A DNA stretch of 64,000 nt. Origin: Metallyticus violacea. Its lineage: Eukaryota; Arthropoda; Insecta; Mantodea; Metallyticidae. The position numbers and the translations under genes were made by a program. The notes below the pieces were generated by a model. The model was not told where the DNA came from. It worked only from the letters and a program-made list of their open reading frames with translations, and searched no databases. The DNA is taken from the NCBI GenBank assembly GCA_030762175.1, contig CM060842.1:45292001-45356000 (forward strand), written 5' to 3'. This document shows, piece by piece, positions 36,150-48,007 of this stretch. Each line of letters starts with the position of its first letter. Within the stretch, counting starts at the first letter, position 1.

Positions 36150-36465
36150 TCATAGCCTAATCTGCAGAATGCAAAGGTTGCCGCCAAAGCCCAAGATTGC
36201 GGGTTCAAACCCGGCCAGGATGATGGATTTTTTTGGGACGTAAAAATCCTAAGTATGGCTTTCTTCGGAAGGGAAGTAAAGCCGTGGGTCTGGTGTCCTA
36301 CATTTACGGCACGAAAAGAACCTCAAGTATGAAAAAAGAAACCTCTGAACAAAATTTGTCTGCCGTTTCAGGCCCTGAATTGAATGGGACGCTGATGACC
36401 TGAGATATTAAAGGGCGTCCGTAAATAAAACAAATAAAAATAATAATAAATAAATAATGATAAAA
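36150..36465 (+). mobile_element. SINE family B, near full length
   Basis: The tRNA-like 3' half is well kept ('agcccaagattgcgggttca' then aacccggccagg); the A-box side is altered. The body has 'cgtaaaaatcctaagtatgg', 'cggaagggaagtaaagccgt', 'gatttacggcacgaaaaga'-type segment, 'aaacctctgaacaaaatttg', 'ctgaattgaatgggacgctg', 'atgacctgagatattaaagg' and 'gcgtccgtaaataaaac', with an (AAAT/AAT)n tail. Confidence 0.88.
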
Positions 36466-37194
36466 CTGTGCACGTAATACATAATATATGAATTCTCGAG
36501 AATATTATGCTCACTTACTATCATCAGACTTATCATATCATCAAAAAGAGATGCATTATATGGTAATATTTTCAAATCCCTCCTTGTATACATAAGAAGC
36601 TAAAACGAAAACATACATCTGTTTCAGTCTATTTGGGTAAATATTTTGGAGTATTCATATAAAGAAGTTTTATTTGCTGTATATTCTAGCTGAAAAGTCA
36701 TATAAGAAACTCACGGAATACAAAAAATAAAAGATCTTGAAGGAGGCTAAATGTTCAACATATGTTCGTTTCCATTTTCCTTGGCGGAAATGAACTGGCT
36801 ACATGACCTCTACAGAAGCCACTGTCAGCGGATCTTCCGGTTGCACACTGTACCACATCCGTTGAATTGTTCCATGTTGCAAAGTAAAAGGCGTAAAACA
36901 GACTTGTGTGTGCTTGGCATATGCATCCAAATTCAAATGAATGAACAGCTCTTACCATATTCTAAGCTTCAGAAATTGAAACGGAATAAGAAAGTTTTCA
37001 GAATAGTAATTTCTTTTATATCAGATCCTACAGCTATAAAAAATGACGATCCAAATATGTCCTTTTGGTAGGTAGACAAAAACTTCTTGCAGAATTTGGT
37101 GTAGTGATCATGGAACGTTTTCCTACGTGATGGATGAAATTGCTTCCAGTATCAAACCTGTCATCTGATATTTCCTAACATTTACATTAGAGCT
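36466..37194. other. Non-coding stretch
   Basis: A 106-codon plus-strand frame at 36751-37071 has no recognised domain. Nothing else is seen. Confidence 0.45.
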
Positions 37195-37600
37195 CTACGG
37201 GTCAGTCAGAAAACAATGCCTCCTAATTTTCTCTCTTTTAATTTACAAGAAAGCTAAATGAAATACACATAGCATGTAGCTGGAATGTTCCTGATTAATT
37301 TCTCATTTTTTAATATAATCTGCCGTTTTTGTCCAACTGTTACCAATAGCAACGGTAAAAATCACTGTCCTAAGTATGAGACACTTTGTCAGTTGTAACC
37401 CGGCAGCGAGTACGAATGATCTCATCGACTCGTTCATTTTGCTTGGAGTCACTGCAGTGACTGGGTGACCGTTTCGCTTCCGTATAGCAATGAATTGCAT
37501 TTTCATAAACATTCTTCAGTCTTTAACGAGTGCCAATCCACGCTGTCTTACATCCACGTCACTGTCAATCATTTTCTAAAACAAAGTAGCTCTGTCAAAG
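37195..37600 (-). mobile_element. Mariner-like remnant: 5' HTH region joined to a 3' end
   Basis: At 37198-37225 'gggtcagtcagaaaacaatg' cctcc looks like a mariner terminal repeat. On the minus strand, HPVTAVTPSKMNE followed after a shift by EIIRTRCRVTTDKVSHT resembles the linker and second helix-turn-helix of the mariner DNA-binding domain (consensus like 'DELIRSDRRVTT.EV...L'). The catalytic domain is missing between this and the terminal repeat. The other terminal repeat is not clear, so the left border near 37600 is approximate. Confidence 0.5.
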
Positions 37601-39290
37601 GACTGTAGAAGAAGGTTTGGGAATCAGAGCCAAATTCAAAATTTTCACATCATCAACGTATATAAATTTATTTTCGTGTTAAAAGCACACATTGCAACCA
37701 TATATCTACTTACTTATTTAGCCTTTAGCTCAGTTACGGCGTGAGAAATGTATGAAAAACTGAAACTAAGTCTAATTAAGTTTAACTTTGTTACTACAGC
37801 CGTTTCAAGGGCACAGCAACGTTCTCTGATTAAAAATTATTTTTCTGATTACTAAGATTGGCATAAATCAAACTAAAATCGATTCTTTTTTTCAATATTA
37901 GCATTTATTATGAATATTTAGTTTGAAGATTTTGTAAGACTCATTGACTTATTTGAAAAGACATAACTAATAAAAGCAAAATTTTAAAACATGAATATAT
38001 TAACTAATTAGCGTAGATTCTGCTCAAAATTTTATGAAATAAAACTATTTTGTATTATTACACAGATCACCCCTTCATTTAATACGAGTTCTCATTCTTG
38101 AATTTGAAAGGGTGTCACATAAGCAACATCAGCTAATAAGATTGTTGCTTGGCTACAATAGGGAACAATATTCGAAACGTGCTAATAAATTTCGTGAACA
38201 GAAGACATCTGTTGTTTAAATTATATAAAATTTAATGAGTAATTATCTCCGAAATATTTCATCCGTATAGAGGGATCTTAGACAGTAATTTAAATATAAT
38301 CTCCAAGGGGTATGGCCAAACTGACTTCTACAGTTCCATTTTAAATAATGCTAATCAGTGACTAATGTTCGTTACCAATAATATGCTTTCATTAAAAGAG
38401 TAATACTTGCTTCTAGTGTACTTCTTTAACGTATAGGTAATAATAGTACGCTATTTTTATTTTACAATAGACAGATTATTAGATTCAGGTGAAAATGAAA
38501 CATTTTGCTTGCTATCATGTTTCAGAATGTATTATTTTTTTCAGTTGCAATAATTATGGGTACAGTAATTGAAAACAATGAAACATGTGCATAGCGTTGT
38601 CGATCATGCAAATAAACTATAGTGTGCAGTTATATGTAGCAAACATACAATCAGAGAAAAATTAAATCAAAGTCCATAGAGTTTTATACAAATTACTCGA
38701 TCTGGAGACCTCCGGCAGCAAAGCAGAGATGACATCGGCGCAGATAAAATTATTCATTTGGTTAATTTGTAATTTATTATTTAGAGCTGTTTCAATGCAT
38801 ACTCAAGTACTAACCCTGCAGCGCGTATTTTACAAACAAATCTATGATCGGAATGTACAAGAAAATATGTCGCTGCTTGCCATAGTTCTCAAGTTATTAG
38901 CGAATAAAGTTAACCAATAAGAATTCGGCAGTTTAAACCTTAGTACCATGTATGTCTCCCGGCTACTGAGAGAGGCCTTCATGTTTCGGCACTAGGTGGT
39001 ATAATGCACAGCGTAACTTTCGGCTCTGCAGGAGCATTGCAACCTCCTTGGAGACAACAGTACAAAGTTTTCTCCTAAAAATCAGTCCAGGTTTTAAACT
39101 GTAAGCATTTCTATGGCATCAGCAGCTGCTAAGGCGTGTCTACCACCAAAGTAGTCCTTCTTATTGGCTAACTTTGTATTCAGAAGTATCATGCTTAGAG
39201 AATAGGTTCTTTTACATTTATTTTTCAGCACTTTCCTTATAATACGCTAGTATTGAGTTAGTAAATTCTCGGATAGCCCATATGTGTGTG

Positions 39291-39335
<45 letters not shown>

Positions 39336-40564
39336 TAATGGTGGATACCTATCTCATAACTTTAAAGATGAAAATGTTTAGGTATTGTTCATTAACACCG
39401 TATGCATGAAATGAAGCAAACTTTTGTCAGTAATAGAAATTAACCTTGAAATTTTTGTTAAAATTACTCTTGTAATAAATTCTTTGTCTTAATCTGGTGT
39501 GATTACAAATTTTGAAAGAGCATTAGTATTGCATTCACCAATATCATCAAGATGAACTGCAAGGTCCATTTCAATAACACAAGAACATTAATTTTGATTA
39601 TAATTGTGGCAATTTTTCATCTTACAAATAATCATTTGTGCAACAATACAACCTATAAAGTGGTGACGTTTCTAGGTAAATGTCCTAAGAGATCAAAATA
39701 GTTGTAAATAATATAATTATAGGCTAAGTATTGGATAAAGATAATTCAACATTTATGTGGCACAATAAAGCCACATATGTGTCACTCTGAGGTAGAAGTA
39801 GGTAGAAAGGTCACAGTTAAAAGTGGCGGTATCAAGATGTGAACTGAATATGATAAGATGCAAGGAGGATTGAAACTATCAAAATGAGATTCTGTGACGT
39901 TAATAGATTAAAGATAACTGTACAACGCATTTTGGACGCCTCAAAGAAGCTCTGAGCATATTCACTTTAGTGCCACAGAATGGTAATAAAACTTCACAAG
40001 TTTCCAAATATTCATTCATTTCATTTTAGGTTTTCAGTCAAAGATGGCGCTACAGACAGGATAAAACATTCTGTTCAATACAAATGCTCATTTCTAAATT
40101 ATTTTAAGTCTGTGCATTTCCCGCCTGAGTGTCCCTTTCTCCATGTAGAGAGTTTTGTATTCATTCAGTTGTTCCCCCACTTAAACGCTGGTTAACACAC
40201 CCATAAACTGCTCGGCCTCTTAAGGTTTAGTGGCCTAAACTTTCGCAGCATACTCCACAAATGAGCCTGTTAGACCGGTCCACGGTGACGAACCTCGCCA
40301 GATGTTTCTCTTGTGTACTCTGCACAAATTACAGCAAAGGCCGTAGGAAGTTGAATTGCATGAAACACCTTATTCCAGCTTGCGATACGCTGATCTAGGC
40401 TTGTTAGATACATATAATAAACAAATAAATGATTTATTTGTTGTCCACCAGTATGAGATGAAATACGCACTCCAGAAGAAGGAACCTATTTATGCTGTTG
40501 TGTGCCTACCTTCGTAGTTCAACTAATATAGCAACCAACTAAAGAAAAATATGCTCACCGCGTC
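37601..40564. other. AT-rich non-coding stretch with an (AT)n tract
   Basis: No gene recognised. Frames at 38729-38920 and 39980-40195 show no domain. Confidence 0.5.
39295..39333. repeat. (AT)n tract
   Basis: AT dinucleotide run preceded by a short TG/TA-rich lead-in. Confidence 0.95.
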
Positions 40565-40572
40565 TCAAATCG

Positions 40573-40835
40573 GTTCTGATGGTGTAGTGGTAACCACATT
40601 GCCTCGTAAACCAAAAATCGCGAGTTTAATCCTGGCCAGGTCGATTAAAAATCCAAAGTATGGCTTCCTTTGGAAGGAAAGTAAAGCTATGGGTCCCCTG
40701 TCGTAGATTTACGGCACGAAAAAGATCCGCAAGCCTGAAAGAAGAGGCCTTTGAGCAAAATTTATTGACCGTTTCACGCTCTGAATAGAATGGGGCACTG
40801 ATGACCTGAGATGTTAAAGAGCGTCCATAAATAAA
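40573..40835 (+). mobile_element. SINE family B, full length, perfect 8 bp duplication
   Basis: The tRNA-like head has A box 'tgatggtgtagtggtaacc', then 'tgcctcgtaaaccaaaaatc' and a slightly changed B box 'gagtttaatcctgg'. The body and the '(aaat)' tail match the family. The same 8 bp, tcaaatcg, flank it at 40565-40572 and 40836-40843. The perfect duplication and intact A box make it one of the younger B copies. Confidence 0.92.
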
Positions 40836-41996
40836 TCAAATCGACCGCACCCCAAGTTTTTATTTTAATATGTATATTTTTACTGAAAGCATAGAATGAT
40901 ACTGAATATAAAACTGATAATAAACACCAACCTTTGTTATAACAGATATTGAAAATGACGCCTATCAGCGGCAATACATTGTCGGCATCTGCATAGTAAA
41001 TTCCTGTATTTCATCTCATTTTTCTTGCTATTGAGAGGTCCTGTCCCTCGGTACTTCTTAACAAATTAGCGACCAGTTTCTCTATCTGGAACACGATCGT
41101 GTTATTTTCCTGCTAAAAGTTTTACCATTTCTCTGCAATAATCTATTTTCAAATGTTTATTGTGCATATGATCCCATTCTATGTTTATATGTATGTAGTG
41201 GCATACCTAAGACCAAGAAGGACCAATGAGCACACAGTTTACTCACACCGAAAGTACCTATTAACATACCAAAGCACAAATCATTCGCTCTCAAAGTATC
41301 CTTCAAACTAACTGCAACCTGTTACCCGCACATGCACCATAGCGCCTTGGCAAATGGTTTCTCCAAACTATACGATCTTTGTCCAAGAACACTATTCCAG
41401 TTTCGTAACACCTCACAAAATATTGGCCAATTGAAACACCTACAGGAAAACAAATATTCGCTTTATCGGCTGCTTTCGGCACTGCACAGCTCGAAACCGG
41501 TTCAAACTACCAATATCCAGACCCTTCCGGTGCGAGAGCATGCTCATAATGTGTGCAGCTCATATTAAAGGACTCTTCAAAAGGAAAAAAAATAGTTTTT
41601 CAGCTTAGTAATAGAGGTGTTGAATGTTCATTTTTCGGAAAAGCATTTCAAAACGAAGAAACGTTTTAAAAAAAGTAGAATGTCAAAACACGTGAAATAA
41701 TTAATCTTGTCCAAATTAAACTATTGCTATATTTGTCGGCAAGGAGAATAAAGCTGATATTAATATTTGCAATGAGAAGTGCCTATACTTTTTATTTGTA
41801 GTATTTAACCTATAAATATTAGTTTTTCGAAAATTATTTGAGCTTCTAGTTTTTAAGACCAGAACTTCACTTCGCAGTTATATCTAAAGGGTAGCATGTA
41901 AAAGTTGTCCTAACCTTCCTTTTTGGCATAGTCCCATTTTGAACTGGGTGTTGTCTTAGAAGATATAATTCCTCCCAATAACCATTTAAGACACAG

Positions 41997-41997
<1 letters not shown>

Positions 41998-42052
<55 letters not shown>

Positions 42053-42053
42053 T
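41998..42053. repeat. (ATT)n microsatellite
   Basis: About 18 ATT units without interruption. Confidence 0.97.
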
Positions 42054-42396
42054 TGTTTTGTGAGTAAAATGTTTTATATGGTTGAGCAAAAATAATGTAG
42101 GTTTGCTCTATTTCAGAGAGGCCTTAATAAATATAAATGAATTGATTATAAATTAATTTATTAAAAAATGTAGTTTCCTGTATATCTAACTTAGAGGAGC
42201 GCCGTTACCTAAATCTCTGGATAATGTTGTCAATATCGCAATGGGGCTAATTCGTGGTTTTTAAATGTATTTTGGCGGGGTAAAACTACAAATGCAAATG
42301 TTATTTATTATAGTTTATATATTATACTAAATAGCCGTTTAAATGAAGCCTTTTGACGGCGAACAAAGCTGTAGTATATATTTGTGAACCACTGAT

Positions 42397-42480
42397 TTCT
42401 TTTCTTTTCTTTTATTTCTTTCTTTCTTTCTTTCTTCATTTTCTTTCTTTCTTTCTTTCTTTTTTTTTTTTTTTTTTTTT
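42397..42480. repeat. (CTTT)n tract ending in poly(T)
   Basis: CTTT-type repeats followed by about 21 T. Such a pyrimidine tract can be the complement of a retroposon tail, but no element body follows. Confidence 0.9.
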
Positions 42481-45261
42481 CATTTTAGCCTGACATGACC
42501 TCAGAGTTGCCAACATAGTTACTTATGAAAATAAATGTTAGAAATCAATTGATTTCGAAACCGCCATAAGGAATGTAAACATTAAAATAAAAGAATGTAA
42601 TAAGTTATGAAATCTGTAATTTGAATCCTCTTAAAGTATTAGTAATAATAATGTTCCGTATTTAACCAAAGCTGACTACACTGGATTGTTTATACATTTC
42701 GTAGCACTAAGTATTACAAAATTCAGCTTTTATTTTGAATGCCCGTGTTAAAAGAACTACATTTAGCATGAGCTATATACCAAAAGGTTATTTCGTTTTA
42801 ACTGTGTATTCTCCGTAGAGAATAGGACGCAGAAGAACTATGATGATATAAATTTGCAAATACAGATTGAGCAGTACTGTTGGGGTACCGCCAGATGTTA
42901 CGTCATCCATTGTGTGGGGCACACGTGCTAGTGGATAGGATCACGTTAGTTTTTTTGATTGGGAGTGCAACATTGGGCGATGATGACAAATCGTAAATAA
43001 CAGCAGCCGAAGCAGAATCACCGTGGGGAATGTCGAGAAGAGAGTTTTGTGGATGACGTGGAGAACACACACCACACTAAGCTGTCGCGGATAGAAAAAT
43101 GAAGTTTAATTTCTTTCCTTCCGTCCCTCCATCCTCTCCAAGCCTGCTGCGGACAGGTGACGTTGAGAAATGAAAGTTTTTGCTGCACCCTTCCACCACT
43201 TAAACATCGAGCAGCGCTTTGCAGAAAGGAAGAAAAGCATAGCAGCCTGTATGCGTTTATTTCAAACATGTTATTCATAAGGTGCTGAACCTGGCGGACC
43301 GCCTTGTTGACCACGGCTCTTTATACCCTTAGTTTTGAAGCAGTAAGACTGCCGAAATAAATGTGTGCGAAAAGCGTTCTTTATTTTGGTCAGTAATAAA
43401 TAGCTCTTAACCTTTTATAGTTACCCCTTCTCACTCCTTTAACGGTATTTTAGAATGAATGGTTTATAGTGCATGGCTGTTCATATGAAACCCGTTCGAG
43501 ATTGAAAAAACGAAAGTTGAAGCAAGCAAATACAAAGAGTACTGCAGTGAGCAGTTTAAATGTCTCGCAACTTAGATCTGCCTACCAGCGGACTTTGCCA
43601 TTCCACTCGCTGATATTCCTCATGCAACACGTCCAGCGCGTCCTCTCTTCCAATCAATAGCCAGCGGGATTTCGAAAGAGGCGGGCAATTGTGTTGTACA
43701 TCGACAGTGAGATTTTATTAAGCAGTGCAATAATGTTGTGCAGTGGTGAGATATTGACTGCGTCATTGTATATTCACCAGGCACAAAATGCCTTGTGGTA
43801 GAACGGGAGAGGCATTTAGGCGTAAATTTCCTAGCAGCCCGGTTCTGAAGAACAATATTAAAGTTAGTGTAAAAGTTTCATGAAACATGTTCTGTGACTG
43901 CCCGTTATTAAAAAAAAATGACTGGTCATCACTCCATGGTGCAATTGCATTAGGTCCACTAGTGATCGAAAGCTAATACATGTCACTGATAATTTCCTGA
44001 GAAGATGTAGATTGTGTATAAGAGAAAATGGGCAATTTCGAGCACTGTTGTAAGGGGTGTGAGTACCAAATTCTGTTATTTATTATGTGTACGTAATTTT
44101 AAAATAGTGAAACGCTCGAGTGCCGCTGTCCTAGGCAAGAAAATTTCGGCGGCAATGTGGGGTCTAACCCCCAACGGGCCGTTTTAAGTTGCGAGACTTA
44201 TAAGATGTTCTCACTGTATTTATTGAAGCTTATTTTTCATAAATCAAAAATGGCGTTGAGGTAGGCATCACATTGTTTGAATAGGAAGTGAATTTTATCC
44301 GCAAAGAAAGATTTCGGTTGCTTGAACTAAACCCTAAGAGCATAGGAAACGTCGGGCGCTTTGTCAATGTCTATAATCAGACCATCGGTCATGACTTTGT
44401 GAGATTGTTTGGGACGGTTGCCCCAATACATCACGGAACATTAGCGACCATTCAACAATTGATTGTCAGCATTCTGCAGGGCAGTTCCTAACATTGTTGA
44501 CCCCTTTCTCTCAGAGCTCTTAGTCACAGAAATCATCTTGTGCAGCCATTATAGTCCTTGATTTACCTGAATGTTGTTCTTCTGGACTGTTAAATTCGTG
44601 ATGTCGCGTCCTCATACAGGAAATGACGCCTCTAGTGGCATCAATTTGTGTTTCACTATTTCTATTTATTCCAGTCGTCATACACTTTTTAATACATCGT
44701 TGAGCATTCACTTCATTATTAAATATGTCTCTTACCGTTTCTCCCGTTATTTTAACAGAAAAAGATGCTAGACTGTTATATTAAAAAGTAACTTATTTAC
44801 GCATTTACAATTTAATAATCTAAAAAATAAAACAAATTATATGAATTGACTGATATGGTAACTAGTGAGCAACGAAATAAAAAAAAAACATCCATATTTA
44901 CTTATTATTTTTCATTTATATAGATATGCCTGAGTTTATATTTGAAACGTGTTCTGTTCTTTATACAATGTTGATTGCGTATAGTTTAGACATGTTCGTT
45001 TTTTTCTAAAAATAAAAATACTGAAATTATATAATACAGTTCGATTTAAATGTAAGCAACATCTTTAATTATCTCTTGAGCATTCACATCTGGCATTAAT
45101 ATTGTTATTATTACTGTTTTGCAGCATGTCTCTGTAAATGAAATTATTAATTATGCTATGTATATTAAGCACTATTTGAAATAAAAATATAGGAAATTTA
45201 ATTAAAAAGTTGACAGAATAACCGTTATATTCTTTATGCTTATATATAGCTTTTATTATTT

Positions 45262-45362
45262 ACCTCGCAGACCCAATATCGCAGGCTTAAACCCGACAAA
45301 AGCATGAAATGTGCTTTTGCCTTGGGTCTTGATGCTACATGCCAGATTTAAGACATCCCAGA
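45262..45362 (+). mobile_element. SINE head fragment related to family B
   Basis: 'cctcgcagacccaatatcg' followed by 'caggcttaaacccg' is the 3' half of the family B tRNA-like head. The rest differs from the normal body, so this is a fragment or a related subfamily. Confidence 0.45.
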
Positions 45363-46751
45363 AAGCAAAATTCAACAGATTCACTATCATTCTGCCAATC
45401 TCTTACTGTTATGGCACAAGAGTACAAATCCCGCAACAACCAATGGCAAAACATCGAAAAATATGATTTCCCAGTCACATGTCGTTGAAAACTTATGGGC
45501 TAATAAGTGACACAAGGTCGTAAATGAGAGGCTCCTAGTTGTTTGATATAGAAGAATTCCTTTGAGAAGTAAAATTATAATCGTTGAACTAAAGCATACT
45601 TCTATCAAAGAATATAATGTTTGATAAGACCCTTTCAGCAACTTATGAAACATTTTATTCCTGGGGTGATGCAAGATTGATTTCTTGTATACTGGTGGAA
45701 ATGATTCCTTGAACTCTACACCACGTTTCATGCTGAACTTCTCTCATCGTTTCCTAGGTGTCTTTGAATATACGGAGTCATCTTGAAATACACAGATCCA
45801 CGATAGAATCCTTCCTTTCTCTGAACTTATCTTGCGATCTTCCGACAATGATGCAAAGTGTTTCTCAATCGAAATATCACTAATTTATTTATACATTAAG
45901 ATTAATACAATGTTTGGATATTAATGAAAAGTTACTACTGTTATGTTGCAGGCTTTTTTTTATAATAAGTTATGAACACTGGAGTTCAAATGTTTTCCGG
46001 GTCCATAATAGTGGGTGTGCATTGTTTTCACAAGCAGCAGTTTGTTAGCAAGCAGAACCAGCTTTTTTCAAATGCCAAGTTTACCTTTGTATACTAAATG
46101 AGTAGAGAAGTAATTGGAAAGAAAAGAGCATTGCTACTTCATCATTTAATGCCACTTTAGATGTAAAGAGCTACTCCACAATTTCCCAAATCACACGCTG
46201 TCATATTGTCGGCTTTGCTCATATAGAGACTTTAGGCAGAGGAAGGAACTGCTTTCATTAATGTATCCAGTAAGAATCAGAAATTGAACTTAAAACTCAG
46301 ATATGGGTGCAGTTATAGTTCAGCATTCCTGAAAGAAATCTTTCCGTCCATCCAAGTCCTTTGCGAGACACATGAACCTACAGGTGGGGCATTTAACAGC
46401 AAGACGGCTACAGGCTCCAGGGATAACAGGAAACCAATGCGAAAAGAGAATGTGACAGCCGAACGTCAGCCTGCTCGTGTCGGATTTGCACTGCAATTCC
46501 TTCCAAAGCCGAAAGAATTCTAGGTCACCGACAGTAAGCGTTTTTCTTCAGTAGGATCACACTTTGACGCCCAGACAAATCCGGTTACACGTAGTGGTCG
46601 CAGCAAGAAGTGTTGCTTTCTACGGCTGGATGTCAACTATCGGTATGGTGTCCCCAAGAATGATCTGTAAATCCTCCTGCCGAAGATATGAAAGTAATCA
46701 TGTACGTCCATAATAACAGCAGCACTCACACTTGGAGGGTAAACAGGAACT
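45363..46751. other. Non-coding stretch
   Basis: A minus-strand frame of 114 codons at 45387-45731 and a plus-strand frame at 46284-46523 have no recognised domain. Confidence 0.45.
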
Positions 46752-47196
46752 AGTTAGACCAACGGTTATTAAACTGTGGTCCGCGAACCGCCGGAGGTCC
46801 ACGAATCATTAAGGAGTAATGTTAATAGCATGTTTTATTCTTGAATATTACACATAAACAATAAATAAAATACTATACATGATTACTGTGTGTATTTTAT
46901 TTAGGTAAAGTAAATTAAATTCAAATTTGAGACGACTATTCCTTTCGGAGGGAGCTTTCAAATAGGTAAGTAGAAAATATGGATGGCGTAGAACGCTTGT
47001 ATGTACCGCCGTATTTTCCTGGAGAGGACACGCATTTTTTGATAACGAACTGTGTAGGTGGACTATCATACTATCAAAGAAGGCTATAACGTCTTTCGTA
47101 ACAACTTAATTATGTGAAAAATTAAGTTAAAAGTTTGTAAAACTAAGAAATACAAAGTTTTCCTATTAAGTGTGACATAACAACTCGCGAGCTTTT

Positions 47197-47487
47197 TTAT
47201 TTATTTGGTTTTATAAGGGCACTCCCTAACATCTCAGGTCATTAGCGTTCCATTCAATTCAGAGCGTGGAACGGTTGATAAATTTTGCTCAGAGGGCTCT
47301 TCTTTCAAGCTTGAGGTTCTTTTACCTGCCGTAAATGTACGACACGGCCTATGGATTTACTTCCCTTCCGAAGGATGCCATACTTAGGATATTTATGCCC
47401 GAAAAAAATTCATTGACTCTGGCCGGGATTGAACCCTTAACCTTGGGTCTACGAGGCAAATATGGTTACCACTACACCACCAGGAAG
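47197..47487 (-). mobile_element. SINE family B nested in the hAT element
   Basis: This is a complete minus-strand copy: head complement of 'cttcctggtggtgtagtggt' 'aacc', then 'gcctcgtagacccaaggtta', B box 'ggttcaatcccggcc', body and AAAT-type tail near 47197. The A and B boxes both look good. It must have inserted after the hAT element. Confidence 0.9.
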
Positions 47488-47647
47488 GACGCGGCTTTTA
47501 AAGGACATGCAGCAACAACCTCTCGGTAATAAATTAAAATTAACGAGTAATGCTGTAATGTGGGGATACATTGTTACATATTATGCATTTATATAAATGA
47601 ATGTAATATTTTTATCACTATTATATATATATACCTTCTGTTGTTTA

Positions 47648-47863
47648 TGGTTGTTTTGACCGCAATGGTCTTTTTGCGACGTCTGTAGACAAATGTAAGT
47701 CAGTAGGTATGAATGGAATAAAATGGAATGAATTAATGATGACGCAAATAGCTCGGAGGCTAAGGAAAAACTCCTAAAAAAGATTACCCAGATCGGAAAC
47801 CGAACCAAGGCCTTTCCGATTAGTAGTCCAGACGCTATCACTAAACCACAAAGGCGGTGGTCA
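47648..47863 (-). mobile_element. SINE family D nested in the hAT element
   Basis: On the minus strand the head reads 'ccgcctttgtggtttagtga' 'tagcgtctgg', 'actactaatcggaaaggcc' and B box 'ttggttcggtttccga'. The body includes 'gtttttcctyagcctccgag' (Y marks a variable base) and 'ttaattcattccattttatt' near the 3' end. It shares head and tail design with the copy at 49.9-50.1 kb, so a separate tRNA-derived family is present. Confidence 0.7.
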
Positions 47864-48007
47864 CATTTTGGTAAACCAGTAATGAATAATTTAAAAAATT
47901 ACATAGAATGCAAATTTAGGATTTTCAGTTTGAGTTAAAATATTATACCGAGAGACCATTAAAAGGGATCCACAGAAAGGGAAAGTTTGAAAACTGTTGG
48001 CTTAGAC

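Larger units (their letters stand above)
40844..45261. other. Non-coding stretch with microsatellites
   Basis: No gene recognised. The region 42.88-43.75 kb is less AT-rich and holds a 98-codon minus-strand frame (43018-43314) without a domain. Frames at 41332-41568 and 44288-44491 are somewhat protein-like in composition but have no family signature. Confidence 0.45.
46760..47999. mobile_element. hAT-type non-autonomous DNA element with nested SINEs
   Basis: The left end 'caacggttattaaactgtgg' tccgcg resembles known hAT terminal repeats (CAGNGGTT...AAACTGTGGTCC type). The right end, read inverted, begins 'caacagttttcaaacttt'. The ends match at about 13 of the first 17 positions. The 8 bp flanks are agttagac (46752-46759) and gcttagac (48000-48007), 6 of 8 identical; 8 bp is the hAT duplication length. 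No transposase is encoded. About half of the roughly 1.24 kb is nested SINEs (family B at 47.2 kb, family D at 47.65 kb), so the element itself was probably about 0.7 kb. Confidence 0.65.

Noticed and set aside
43018..43314. 98-codon minus-strand open frame in a GC-richer block
   Set aside because: No domain, no neighbouring exons, and the length is explained by fewer stop codons in GC-richer DNA.
47335..47529. Short frame reading 'GIEPLTLGLRGKYGYHYTTR'
   Set aside because: It is a translation of the family B SINE head. Such peptides appear in automated protein predictions but are not genes.
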